From Chelativorans sp. AA-79 (lineage in GTDB: Bacteria > Pseudomonadota > Alphaproteobacteria > Rhizobiales > Rhizobiaceae), in assembly GCF_029457495.1 (NCBI RefSeq), contig NZ_CP120361.1, forward strand, positions 1,876,001-1,940,000: a stretch of 64,000 nucleotides of DNA, read 5' to 3'. The position numbers and the translations under genes were made by a program. The notes beneath the pieces were generated by a model, which saw only the letters and a program-made list of their open reading frames with translations, was not told where the DNA came from and made no database searches. The first letter of the stretch is position 1. Every line of letters starts with the position of its first letter. Positions 8,017 through 16,065 of the stretch are shown in pieces.

Positions 8017-8787
8017 ATGACAACAGCCTACCGCAATCTCTTCCGCCTCGACGGCCGTACCGCTCTCGTCACCGGGTCGAGCCGCGGCATCGGCGCGGCT
8101 ATCGCCAAGGGGCTTGCGGCGTTCGGCGCGAAAGTGGTGGTGCATGGCCAGGCGCCGGAGTCTACCCAATCCACCTGCGAGGCGATCCTTGAAGCTGGCG
8201 GCGCATGCGTTGCCGTCCACGGAGATCTCGCCGCGCCCGGCGCGGGGCGTGATCTGATCCGCCAGGCGGAAGAAGCCGAGGGCCTGCTCGACATCCTCGT
8301 CATCAACGCCTCCGCCCAGATCAATGGCACGCTGGACACCGTCACGGACGAGGATTTCGCCACACAGGTGAACGTCAACCTGCGCTCCACGGTGGAGATG
8401 CTCCAGGCATGCTTGCCCGGCATGGCCGAGCGCGGCTGGGGCCGGGTCGTCAATATCGGCTCCATCAACCAGCTGCGGCCGAAGGGGATCGTCGCAATCT
8501 ACGCCGCCACAAAGGCTGCCCAGCACAACCTGATCCAGAGCCTTGCGCGCGACTATGCGCCGAAGGGCGTGCTCCTCAACACGCTCGCCCCCGGCCTGAT
8601 CGACACCGACCGCAACGCCCCCCGGCGCGACGCCGACCCTGAGGGCTGGGCCGCTTATGTGCGGCAGCTGAACTGGATGGGCCGCGCCGGCCATGTGGAC
8701 GAGATGGTGGGCGCCGCCGTCCTCCTCGCCTCCGACGCCTGCAGCTTCATGACGGGCGAGGCGATCGTCCTTTCGGGTGGATATTAG
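8017..8787 (+). CDS. SDR family oxidoreductase
   Basis: A 256-residue classical short-chain dehydrogenase. The cofactor motif is TGSSRGIG near residue 18, the catalytic serine lies in NIGSINQL and the catalytic YAATK is near residue 160. The usual NNAG is INASAQ here. The C-terminus SFMTGEAIVLSGGY is typical for the family. The ATG at 8017 is chosen over further upstream starts because the latter would read through repeat copy B; AAGGG lies 8 bases before it. It converges with the amidohydrolase gene, two bases apart. It may act on a sugar or sugar acid with the upstream operon, but it is separated by repeats and the substrate is unknown. Confidence 0.88.
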   Translation: MTTAYRNLFRLDGRTALVTGSSRGIGAAIAKGLAAFGAKVVVHGQAPESTQSTCEAILEAGGACVAVHGDLAAPGAGRDLIRQAEEAEGLLDILVINASAQINGTLDTVTDEDFATQVNVNLRSTVEMLQACLPGMAERGWGRVVNIGSINQLRPKGIVAIYAATKAAQHNLIQSLARDYAPKGVLLNTLAPGLIDTDRNAPRRDADPEGWAAYVRQLNWMGRAGHVDEMVGAAVLLASDACSFMTGEAIVLSGGY

Positions 8788-8789
8788 CG

Positions 8790-10268
8790 CTACTGGCGGA
8801 AAAGATCCCGCTCCACGCCCGCGGCCTCGAACAGATAGTCACGCGAAGCCTCCAGCTTCCGGCGCAGCCCGACGAGATCGACGTCCAGCAGCTCGCCCCG
8901 CCATTTGCGGATCCGTCCCGCCACGATCACCGTGTCGACATTGCTGCGCTCCATCAGCGTGACCACTGCTCCGGGCGCATGATTGAGCGGCGCCACATTG
9001 ATCGCCGTCGCGTCGAGCAGGATGATGTCGGCCTCCTTGCCGGGGGTGAGCGAGCCGGTCTTGCCGTCGAGCTTCAGCCCCCGCGCGCCCTCCGTGGTCG
9101 CGAAGCGGATCACGTCGCGCGAGGTCAGGAGCGGCGGCATGTTCGTTGCGCCGGCAAGTGCCGCTTCGTTGACGAAGGCGCGCTGCACCGTCATGGCCGC
9201 GCGCATCTGCGTGAAGGGATCTGCCGTCATCGTGCACTCCACGTCGCTCGAAAGCGACGGCTGAATGCCCAGGTCCAGCGCCCGCTGGATCGGCGGCATG
9301 CCGTGGCGCATCGTCATCTCAACGGGCACGGCGAGCGACACGTGCGCGCCTGCGTCGGCGGTTGCGCGCCAGCCGAGATCGCTCATGCCCGTCATGTGGA
9401 TGAAGATGTTGTCGGGACCGAAGGCGCCTGCCTTGGCGAGTTCGTCGAAGGTCGGCGCCATGCCGAAGGTGCCCACCACGTGAAGCGCGATGGGCACGCC
9501 GATCTCCCTGCCCGTCCGCCATGCCTTCTCATGGCCGGGGAGATAGATCTCACCGCCCATCACCATGGTGACCAGCTGGTCGTCGGAGGAGAAGTGCTCC
9601 GCTTTCAAGCGCCGGGCGTCGTCGGGGTAGCGCGATTTCTCGCCCCAGCCCTCGAAATAGCCGAGCACGGCGCGGCGCCCGGCTTCCTTCAGCGCCGCGA
9701 TCGCCGCATCTGTGTGCTCCGGCGAATGGTGGATCTGCGAGACGTCCATCACCGTCGTCACACCGGCATCGAGCTGGGAGAGCGAGCCGAAGAGCTCGTT
9801 GATGAAGACATCCTGCGGTCTGTAGATCATCGAGAATTTCTGCAGGACATGTTCGTAGTAGTTGAACATGCTGTGCGGGGCGCCGTCGTTGATGAGGATG
9901 CCGTCGGCGAGGAAGCTGCGCAGCGCCGTCTCGAACTGGTGGTGATGCGTGTCGATGAAGCCCGGCATCACGATCATGCCCTTCGCCTCGAGGATTGCGG
10001 CGTCGGAGACGGCAAGGTTGCGCCCCACGTCCCTGATCCTGCTGCCCTCGACCAGCACGTCCGCCTCCGCGAAATCGCCGATGGCGGGATCCATGCTGAG
10101 AACCGTGCCGCCGCGGATCAACAGTCGCCGGCCGGCCCTGCCGCTGTCGGCGGGCTGCCTGCCGGCGCTCCGGGTAGCCGTTCCCGGGGCGGCCGGTGGA
10201 GGAGCTGCCGCGCCTTGGCCGGACGATGAACGATCCTGTGACTGTCCCCCTTCGCAGAGCGCGCACAT
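8790..10268 (-). CDS. Amidohydrolase family protein (TRZ/ATZ-like)
   Basis: A 492-residue metal-dependent hydrolase of the cytosine-deaminase/atrazine-chlorohydrolase group. The N-terminal strand and GFIDTHHHQFE supply the first metal histidines, IALHVV and FIHMTG further histidines, and SLSSDVE the metal-binding aspartate. The C-terminus TPGKEADIILLD is standard. The ATG at 10268 is favoured over an upstream in-frame GTG by AGGAGGGAGGAA placed correctly. Residues 1-45 form an odd Ala/Pro/Gln-rich tail starting MCALC, before the domain proper. It is transcribed away from the hydroxyquinol genes and shares their promoter region, so it may deaminate or dechlorinate an aromatic or heterocyclic precursor; the substrate is unknown. 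Confidence 0.85.
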   Translation of the reverse strand: MCALCEGGQSQDRSSSGQGAAAPPPAAPGTATRSAGRQPADSGRAGRRLLIRGGTVLSMDPAIGDFAEADVLVEGSRIRDVGRNLAVSDAAILEAKGMIVMPGFIDTHHHQFETALRSFLADGILINDGAPHSMFNYYEHVLQKFSMIYRPQDVFINELFGSLSQLDAGVTTVMDVSQIHHSPEHTDAAIAALKEAGRRAVLGYFEGWGEKSRYPDDARRLKAEHFSSDDQLVTMVMGGEIYLPGHEKAWRTGREIGVPIALHVVGTFGMAPTFDELAKAGAFGPDNIFIHMTGMSDLGWRATADAGAHVSLAVPVEMTMRHGMPPIQRALDLGIQPSLSSDVECTMTADPFTQMRAAMTVQRAFVNEAALAGATNMPPLLTSRDVIRFATTEGARGLKLDGKTGSLTPGKEADIILLDATAINVAPLNHAPGAVVTLMERSNVDTVIVAGRIRKWRGELLDVDLVGLRRKLEASRDYLFEAAGVERDLFRQ

Positions 10269-10428
10269 GTGAGTTCCTCCCTCCTGCACATGAATCCTGC
10301 CGGGTGATTTTTTCAGGTTGTCTGCCCGACCGTGGCAATACCATACGTCAGAAGCAGCCGTGCATCTACACTGAACGGTTTAAGGGCTCATTGGCTGCCC
10401 GCGGGAGGCTCGATGAGGCGTAGAACCA

Positions 10429-10466
10429 TTGACAATGCGCGGAGCCGGATTGTTAATGCATATTAA
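10429..10466 (+). promoter_or_regulatory. Candidate promoter and inverted repeat before the hydroxyquinol genes
   Basis: TTGACA at 10429-10434 is a perfect -35 element. Seventeen bases later GTTAAT (10452-10457) could be the -10. It overlaps TTAAT-GCAT-ATTAA, an inverted repeat at 10453-10466 that could be an operator. The gap also serves the divergent amidohydrolase gene. Confidence 0.4.
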
Positions 10467-10515
10467 ACGTGTGAATAAAAACTGCACGTCTTAGGAGGGC
10501 CAGGACAGCATTTCC

Positions 10516-11592
10516 ATGCCTGATGCAGCGCGGTCATTCACATACACGGCCCTGCCCGGGCGCGTCGTCTTCGGGGCGGGCACGCTTGTACGGTTGCCGG
10601 AAGAGCTGGAAAGGCTCGGCCGCACCCGCGCGCTGATCCTGTCGACCCCGCAGCAAGCGGCTCAGACCCGCGAAATCGCCGCGCTTCTGGGCGAGAGGGC
10701 GGTGGGCCTGTTCGATGGCGCGGCCATGCACACGCCGGTCGAGGTCACGGAGCGCGCGATGGTTACGCTGCGCGAGCTCGATGCCGATTGCACGGTCGCC
10801 TTCGGCGGCGGGTCCACCACCGGCCTCGGGAAAGCGATCGCGCTCAGGACCGACCTGCCGCAGATATGCATCCCCACTACCTATGCCGGATCGGAGATGA
10901 CGCCGATCCTGGGCGAGACCGCCGGCGGCGTGAAGACAACACAGCGCAGCGGGAAGGTCCTGCCTGAAACCGTCATCTACGATGTCGACCTGACATTGAC
11001 GCTGCCCGCCTCACTCTCGGTCACATCGGGTATGAACGCCATGGCCCATGCAGTGGAGGCGCTCTACGCCGAGGACCGCAATCCCGTCATCTCCATGCTC
11101 GCGGAGGCGGCGGTGGGCGCACTCGCCGCCGCTTTGCCGCGCATCGTCGAGGATCCGTCGGACCGGGCGGTGCGCTCGGACGCGCTCTATGGCGCCTGGC
11201 TGTGCGGCACCTGTCTCGGCGCCGTCGGCATGGCGCTGCACCACAAGCTCTGCCACGTGCTGGGCGGGCTCTTTGATCTGCCCCATGCCGAAACCCACAC
11301 GGTCGTCCTCCCGCATGCCGTGGCCTACAATGCGTCCGCCGCGGGGGAGGCGATGGCAGCGCTCGCACGGGCGTTGCAGACGGACGACCCCGCACGCGCC
11401 CTGTTCGATCTCGCCGGCCGCCTCGGTGCGCCGCGCGCGCTGAAGGAGATCGGCATGCCGCGGGACGGCATCGGCCGCGCCGTCGAGCTGGCGCTGAAGA
11501 ACCCTTACTGGAACCCGCGGCCCATCGAGGCCGAAGCCATCCGCTCCCTCATCGCGCGGGCCTGGGCGGGGGAGGCGCCGTCCACGGCATAG
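10516..11592 (+). CDS. Maleylacetate reductase (iron-containing alcohol dehydrogenase family)
   Basis: A 358-residue group-III alcohol dehydrogenase that reduces maleylacetate to 3-oxoadipate with NAD(P)H, the last step of hydroxyquinol breakdown before the beta-ketoadipate pathway. It shows the GGGSTTGLGKA nucleotide-binding motif near residue 97, PTTYAGSE near 123, and the histidines of the former metal site in MNAMAHAVEAL and LCHVLGGLFDLPHAETH. Length and motifs match maleylacetate reductases rather than other members, and the hydroxyquinol dioxygenase gene two genes downstream supports this. AGGAGGG lies upstream, somewhat far from the ATG at 10516. Confidence 0.9.
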   Translation: MPDAARSFTYTALPGRVVFGAGTLVRLPEELERLGRTRALILSTPQQAAQTREIAALLGERAVGLFDGAAMHTPVEVTERAMVTLRELDADCTVAFGGGSTTGLGKAIALRTDLPQICIPTTYAGSEMTPILGETAGGVKTTQRSGKVLPETVIYDVDLTLTLPASLSVTSGMNAMAHAVEALYAEDRNPVISMLAEAAVGALAAALPRIVEDPSDRAVRSDALYGAWLCGTCLGAVGMALHHKLCHVLGGLFDLPHAETHTVVLPHAVAYNASAAGEAMAALARALQTDDPARALFDLAGRLGAPRALKEIGMPRDGIGRAVELALKNPYWNPRPIEAEAIRSLIARAWAGEAPSTA

Positions 11593-11656
11593 AAGCGGCG
11601 AGGGGCGGTCGGTGCGGCGGAACGGAAAAGAGCGCGGAACCGCGCGGGAGGACGGA

Positions 11657-12571
11657 ATGACGGAAGAACCTGCAATCAGCTGGATCGGCCTCGGCAAGCT
11701 CGGCCTGCCCATCGCGGCGCGCATCGCGGAAGCCGGGTACCGGGTGACGGGCTACGATCCGGCCGGCACACGACTGGAGATCGCCGCCGGGCGCGGCATC
11801 GCCAGGGCGGCGTCGATGGGCGAGGCGGCCGTTGGCGACGTGGTCTTCTCCTGCCTTCCCGACGACAAGGCCCTGCGCAGCGCAGCGCTGGGAGAGGCGG
11901 GGCTGCTTTCGCGGATGCGCGACGGTGCGACGTTCATCGAGATCAGCACCGTCAGTCCTGAAGTCTCGGCGGAGGTGGCAAAGGCGGCAAAGGCCGCCGG
12001 CGTGCACTATCTGCGCCTGCCCATCTCCGGCAACGCCTCGATCGCGCATACCGGCAATCTCACCTGCTTCGCCTCCGGTCCGCGCCGGGTTTTCGAGGAG
12101 GTGCGGCCGCTGCTTGCCGCTTTCACGCGCGCCCAGGTTTATCTCGGCGACGGCGAGGAGGCGCGCTACGCCAAGCTCGCCGTCAATCTCATGCTTGCGG
12201 CCACCGCCGTCATGATGGGCGAGAGCCTGGCGCTTGCGCGTCGCGGCAATCTCGGCTGGAGCGACATTCTCGACGTGCTCGCCGACAGTGCCGCCGCATC
12301 CCCCATGGTCAAATACAAGGTCGGGCCGCTCGCGGAACGCGATTTCAGCTCCACCTTTTCCTGTCACCAGATGATCAAGGATCTCGACCTGATCCTGGGT
12401 GCAGCCCGCGCCGGCAGCGTGCCCATGCCGCTGACGGCGCTGGTGCGGGAGACCTATGGGGCGATCGTCGCTCGCGGCGAGGGCAAACTGGATTTCATTG
12501 CCCCCGTGAAGCACACGGAGTGGCTCTCGGGGCTGGGCGAGCCCGAACGCAAGATTTCGAGGGAGGCGTGA
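11657..12571 (+). CDS. NAD(P)-dependent beta-hydroxyacid dehydrogenase (3-hydroxyisobutyrate dehydrogenase family)
   Basis: A 304-residue member of the 3-hydroxyisobutyrate/tartronate-semialdehyde reductase family. The Rossmann motif is GLGKLGLPIA, the substrate-binding motif is LPISGNASIAHTGNLT (where PVSGG is usual) and the catalytic lysine is in YAKLAVN. The ATG at 11657 follows GGGAGGACGGA. It lies between maleylacetate reductase and hydroxyquinol dioxygenase and overlaps the latter's ATG by one base, so it is co-expressed. Its reaction here is unknown; it could handle a hydroxyacid made from a side chain of the aromatic substrate. Confidence 0.82.
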   Translation: MTEEPAISWIGLGKLGLPIAARIAEAGYRVTGYDPAGTRLEIAAGRGIARAASMGEAAVGDVVFSCLPDDKALRSAALGEAGLLSRMRDGATFIEISTVSPEVSAEVAKAAKAAGVHYLRLPISGNASIAHTGNLTCFASGPRRVFEEVRPLLAAFTRAQVYLGDGEEARYAKLAVNLMLAATAVMMGESLALARRGNLGWSDILDVLADSAAASPMVKYKVGPLAERDFSSTFSCHQMIKDLDLILGAARAGSVPMPLTALVRETYGAIVARGEGKLDFIAPVKHTEWLSGLGEPERKISREA

Positions 12572-13449
12572 TGCGCAACTTCAATGAGTTCACCATCACC
12601 GATGCGGTCATCGAGCGGGTCCAACAGGCGGAAAACCCGCGCATCCGGGAGATCAGCGAGGCTGTGGTGCGCCACCTGCATGCGCTGGTGCGCGAGGTCA
12701 GGCCCACCCAGGAGGAATGGAAATTCGCCATCGATTTTCTGACCCGCACGGGTCAGTTGTGCGACGACAAGCGGCAGGAGTTCATCCTCCTGTCCGACAC
12801 GCTGGGCATATCCATGCTGGTCGACGCGATCAACCATGCGGGCGGGGAGGGTGTCACGGAAACCACCGTCCTCGGGCCCTTTTATGTGGAATCCCCGCCC
12901 GAAAGGGCGCTGGGCGAGGATATCTCCGGAGGCATGGAGGGCGCCCCCCTTTATGTGTCGGGAAGCGTCAGCGCCGCGGACGGTACGCCGCTTGCCGGTG
13001 CGGCTGTCGATGTCTGGCATTCCGACGAGGAGGGCTATTATGACGTGCAGCAGCTCGATGCGATCGGCGGGCTTGTCATGCGCGCCCGCTTCCGCACCGA
13101 CGAGGCGGGGCGCTTCCATTTCTGGACCATCAAGCCCGCCGCCTATCCCATCCCCCATGATGGCCCCGTGGGCGACATGCTCGCGGTTCAGGGCCGCCAT
13201 CCCTGGCGTCCCGCGCATGTCCATTTCATGATCGCGGCGCCGGGGCACGAGCGGCTGGTGACGCATATCTTCGTGGCGGGCGACCCGTATCTCGATTCCG
13301 ACGCCGTCTTCGGGGTGAAAGATTCCCTCATCCGGGAATTTGTCGAGTACCAGCCCGGACGGGCGCCGGACGGGCGGCAGACGGACCGCCCCTATTTCCA
13401 CCTGCATTATGATTTCCAGCTCAGGCGCGAGCCCGCCCGGCGAGCCTGA
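12571..13449 (+). CDS. Hydroxyquinol 1,2-dioxygenase (intradiol ring-cleavage)
   Basis: A 292-residue intradiol dioxygenase that opens 1,2,4-benzenetriol to maleylacetate using Fe(III). The iron ligands are visible: Tyr in GPFYVE, Tyr in EEGYYD, and two His in RPAHVHF. The N-terminal helical dimerisation domain (residues 1-100) is present, as is the R/Q of the active site after RHPWRPA. The similarity to catechol 1,2-dioxygenases is clear, but the genetic neighbour maleylacetate reductase points to hydroxyquinol. The ATG overlaps the previous stop (TGATG), which argues against the longer upstream start. Confidence 0.9.
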   Translation: MRNFNEFTITDAVIERVQQAENPRIREISEAVVRHLHALVREVRPTQEEWKFAIDFLTRTGQLCDDKRQEFILLSDTLGISMLVDAINHAGGEGVTETTVLGPFYVESPPERALGEDISGGMEGAPLYVSGSVSAADGTPLAGAAVDVWHSDEEGYYDVQQLDAIGGLVMRARFRTDEAGRFHFWTIKPAAYPIPHDGPVGDMLAVQGRHPWRPAHVHFMIAAPGHERLVTHIFVAGDPYLDSDAVFGVKDSLIREFVEYQPGRAPDGRQTDRPYFHLHYDFQLRREPARRA

Positions 13450-13472
13450 AGGAGAGGATCGGAAGGACAGCG

Positions 13473-13760
13473 ATGCTTTTTGCCATCCATGCACTCGACA
13501 AGCGCGGCGCGCTGGAAACGCGCCTCGCCAACTATGACGCGCACAAGGCATTCCTGAGCGATACGAGCGCCTTTGGCCTCGAGATCGTCATGTCCGGTCC
13601 GCTCACCGCCGACGATGGCTCCACCATGATCGGCAGCCTCTTTCTGGTGGAGGCGGAGGACCGTGCGGCAGTGGAGCGCTTCAATCAGGCCGACCCTTTC
13701 CACAAGGCGGGCATCTGGGAAAGGGTTACCATCACGGGCTTCATCCGCCGGCAGGGCTGA
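13473..13760 (+). CDS. YciI family protein
   Basis: A 95-residue small alpha/beta-barrel protein of the YciI/muconolactone-isomerase-like fold. It has the family's conserved His in FAIHALDK, the Asp in the later SGPLTADDG turn, and the NQADPFHKAGIWE stretch. Such proteins are often encoded with hydroxyquinol or chlorophenol degradation genes, where a role as a small dehydrochlorinase or accessory isomerase has been proposed. It follows the dioxygenase gene after 23 bases and is the last gene of the operon. GGAGAGGATCGGAAGG lies just upstream of the ATG. Confidence 0.87.
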   Translation: MLFAIHALDKRGALETRLANYDAHKAFLSDTSAFGLEIVMSGPLTADDGSTMIGSLFLVEAEDRAAVERFNQADPFHKAGIWERVTITGFIRRQG

Positions 13761-13850
13761 GGTCGTCTGCGCCGCTCCCGCGCGGGATGGGGTGGTGAGC
13801 CTCTCCGCACCTCAAGCAATCCCAGCAACGCCGGAGCCCCTCAGCAAAGT

Positions 13851-13893
13851 TCAGGCATGGATCCTCGGGCTTGACCCGAGGATCCATGCCTGA
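13851..13893. repeat. GGATCCTCGGG palindromic repeat, copy 3 (nearly perfect 19-bp stem)
   Basis: TCAGGCATGGATCCTCGGG pairs with its exact complement around CTTGA. This is the longest form of the element also found at 1846-1885 and 1941-1982. It lies 90 bases after the YciI gene and could end transcription of that operon, although no T-run follows. Confidence 0.8.
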
Positions 13894-14624
13894 CCATCTC
13901 CCGCGTCGCAGGCATTGAGGATGAGGAGCACCGGCACTGAGCCTGCATCCCGCCCAAAACGGGGATGGAATCCGCCCCTCCGGAATTTTTCTCGCCCGCC
14001 AACCCTCTGTTCCTACTCGCTATTCGCTGTTTCGCCACTCGCTCATCGCACTGTTTTTCTCCCCACTCCCTCCGCCCGGTTTATTCTTGCCCCATCGCTC
14101 TCGCGGGAACCGGATGCGCACCGGGTGTTCGGGAGGGCGGCGGAAACCTCCCTCCCCAGGATCGGAACCCGGGGATCCGAGGGCCCGCGACAGGCCGGCG
14201 GTGCCGGGGCGGTGGGTGTGAGACGCCGTTTCCGGAAAAACGGATGCTGGGTGAGAGACGGCATCGCGGAAACCGCGGAGAAGCCGCCAGGGCTCTCCTT
14301 CGGCCCGGCAGAGACCACCCCCTTCATTGGGTGCAGCCGGGAAGGAGAAGGGTCCGAGTGATCGGCCGAGGTCGGGACAGACTCCGGCGGGGCGCATTGG
14401 GAGCGCCTTATTTAATTTTGTGGCGTGAACGGTGCGCCCCGCTTCCCAAACCAATCAATGGCCAGACGCGAAAGCGGGCGTGGCGACGGTGAGGCGCGTC
14501 CACATGGAAAAGGAAAGTGCGAACGATCGAGCGAAGGCATTGGGCGTCGGCCATGGAGATCGAGACCGGCACATTTCGCCGCCGCAGCGCGGACGGCACC
14601 GACAGGCGCGGCGACCCGACGCCG
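13894..14624. other. Non-coding stretch between the hydroxyquinol operon and the liv operon
   Basis: No frame in this stretch has a convincing start, ribosome site or recognisable protein. The only structure seen is GGCGC-ATTGGGA-GCGCC at 14391-14407 followed by TTATTTAATTTT, a weak terminator-like signal on the plus strand, far from any plus-strand gene. The stretch may be a decayed gene or spacer. Confidence 0.5.
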
Positions 14625-15356
14625 TCAACCCACCCCCAGCATCGCGCTGCGGATCTCTTCCTCGCCGGCCGGGTCGGCCTTCTGGTCGAACATGCGAATG
14701 ATACGGCCGTGCGAGAGAATATAGGCGCGGGAGGCCACCTCGATCGCCTGGAAGAAGCTCTGCTCGGCCATCAGCACGGTCAGCCCGGTCTCCTCCTGCA
14801 GCTTGCGGATCGTGGCGATCACCTGCTCCACCATGATCGGCGCCAGCCCCACCGAGGGCTCGTCCACCACCATCAGCTTGGGCGAGGTCATCAGCGCGCG
14901 GGCGATCGCCAGCATCTGCTGCTGGCCGCCGCTCAAGGTCGCGGAGAGCTGCCTGCGCCGTTCCTTGAGGATGGGGAAGGTCGCGTAGCAGAAGTCCAGA
15001 TTGTCCTTCACCGCCGCCCGCGCGCGCGGCGCGCTTCCGGCAAGCAGAAGATTCTGCTCCACCGACAGGTTGGGCGCGAGCCGCCGCCCCTCCGGCACAT
15101 AGCCGATGCCCATGCCGACGATCTGGTGCGGCGGCTTGCCCGTGAGCTCGGTCCGCTCGCCATCCCATTCCAGCACGATGCGGCCCGTGCCGGGCCGCAC
15201 GAAGCCGAGAATGCCGTTGAGCAGGGTGCTCTTTCCGTTGCCGTTCATGCCGAGTAGCGCCACCAGCTCCCCCTGGCGAACCTCCAGGCTGATGTCGCGC
15301 AGCACGGTGACGACGCCGTAGCCGGCACTCAGCCCTTCAACGAGCAGTCTGTTCAC
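14625..15356 (-). CDS. livF: Branched-chain amino acid-type ABC transporter ATPase LivF
   Basis: A 243-residue ATPase of the hydrophobic amino acid uptake (HAAT) type. It has Walker A GMNGNGKST near residue 37, signature LSGGQQQMLAIARAL near 140, and Walker B LMVVDEPSVGLAP near 160, a pattern specific to LivF. It is the last gene of a seven-gene minus-strand operon and overlaps the end of livG by 20 bases. Systems of this type import branched-chain amino acids but also amides, urea and aromatic acids; the SDR and bicupin in the same operon make a non-amino-acid substrate likely. Confidence 0.92.
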   Translation of the reverse strand: MNRLLVEGLSAGYGVVTVLRDISLEVRQGELVALLGMNGNGKSTLLNGILGFVRPGTGRIVLEWDGERTELTGKPPHQIVGMGIGYVPEGRRLAPNLSVEQNLLLAGSAPRARAAVKDNLDFCYATFPILKERRRQLSATLSGGQQQMLAIARALMTSPKLMVVDEPSVGLAPIMVEQVIATIRKLQEETGLTVLMAEQSFFQAIEVASRAYILSHGRIIRMFDQKADPAGEEEIRSAMLGVG

Positions 15357-16065
15357 CGAAATACACCTTCTGCACCATCGGGCTTCTCACGATCGCCTCC
15401 GGCTTGCCTTCCGCGATGATCTGTCCGGTCTCCAGGCATATGACGCGCTCGGAATACTGCATCACCGCATGCATGATGTGCTCGATCATGATCACGGCCA
15501 CGCCGGAGTTGTTGAGCCTGAAGAGCACGGTAAGGATTTCGTCGATCTCGCCCTCCGACAGTCCGGCCATGGCCTCGTCGGCGATCAGGATGTCGGGACT
15601 GGCCGCCAGCGCCCGCGCAAGCTCCAGTTTGCGCAGTTCGAGCTGCGAGAGCGATTCCGCGGGATCGTCGCGGCGCCGCGCGAGCCCGACCGCATCGAGC
15701 ACGTCCGCGGCGCGCTGCAACTCGTCCCTGCCGGAGGCATCGCCATAGTCCATCGGCACGAGCAGGTTCTCGATCACCGTCATGCCGGTGAAGGGACGCG
15801 GAATCTGGAAGCTGCGCGAAAGGCCGAGCCGCGCGCGCCTGTAGGCGGGCATATGGGTGATGTCCCGGCCCTTGTAGCGTATCGATCCCGTATCCGGGGG
15901 GAAGAAGCCGCTGATGCAGTTGATCAGCGTCGTCTTGCCCGAGCCGTTCGGGCCGATGATGCCCAGCCGCTCGCCCGGCTCGAGGTCGAGATCGACCGGC
16001 CCCAACGCCTTGATGGCGCCGAAACTCTTGCCGACGCCGCGGACGGAAAGAAGCGCCTCGCTCAT
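15337..16065 (-). CDS. livG: Branched-chain amino acid-type ABC transporter ATPase LivG
   Basis: A 242-residue ATPase and partner of LivF. Walker A is GPNGSGKTT near residue 40. The position of the signature reads LSQLELRKLELARAL rather than LSGGQ, as is common in LivG proteins, and Walker B is ILIADEAMAGL. The RSFQIPRPF motif in the Q-loop region is typical of the LivG group. The ATG at 16065 overlaps the livM stop in ATGA, which rejects the much longer open frame that runs upstream over livM. Confidence 0.92.
   Translation of the reverse strand: MSEALLSVRGVGKSFGAIKALGPVDLDLEPGERLGIIGPNGSGKTTLINCISGFFPPDTGSIRYKGRDITHMPAYRRARLGLSRSFQIPRPFTGMTVIENLLVPMDYGDASGRDELQRAADVLDAVGLARRRDDPAESLSQLELRKLELARALAASPDILIADEAMAGLSEGEIDEILTVLFRLNNSGVAVIMIEHIMHAVMQYSERVICLETGQIIAEGKPEAIVRSPMVQKVYFGEQTAR

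Noticed and set aside
14408..14599. Small minus-strand frame (63 codons) after livF
   Set aside because: There is no good ribosome site or family resemblance, and it overlaps a poorly conserved gap; kept only as part of the non-coding stretch.
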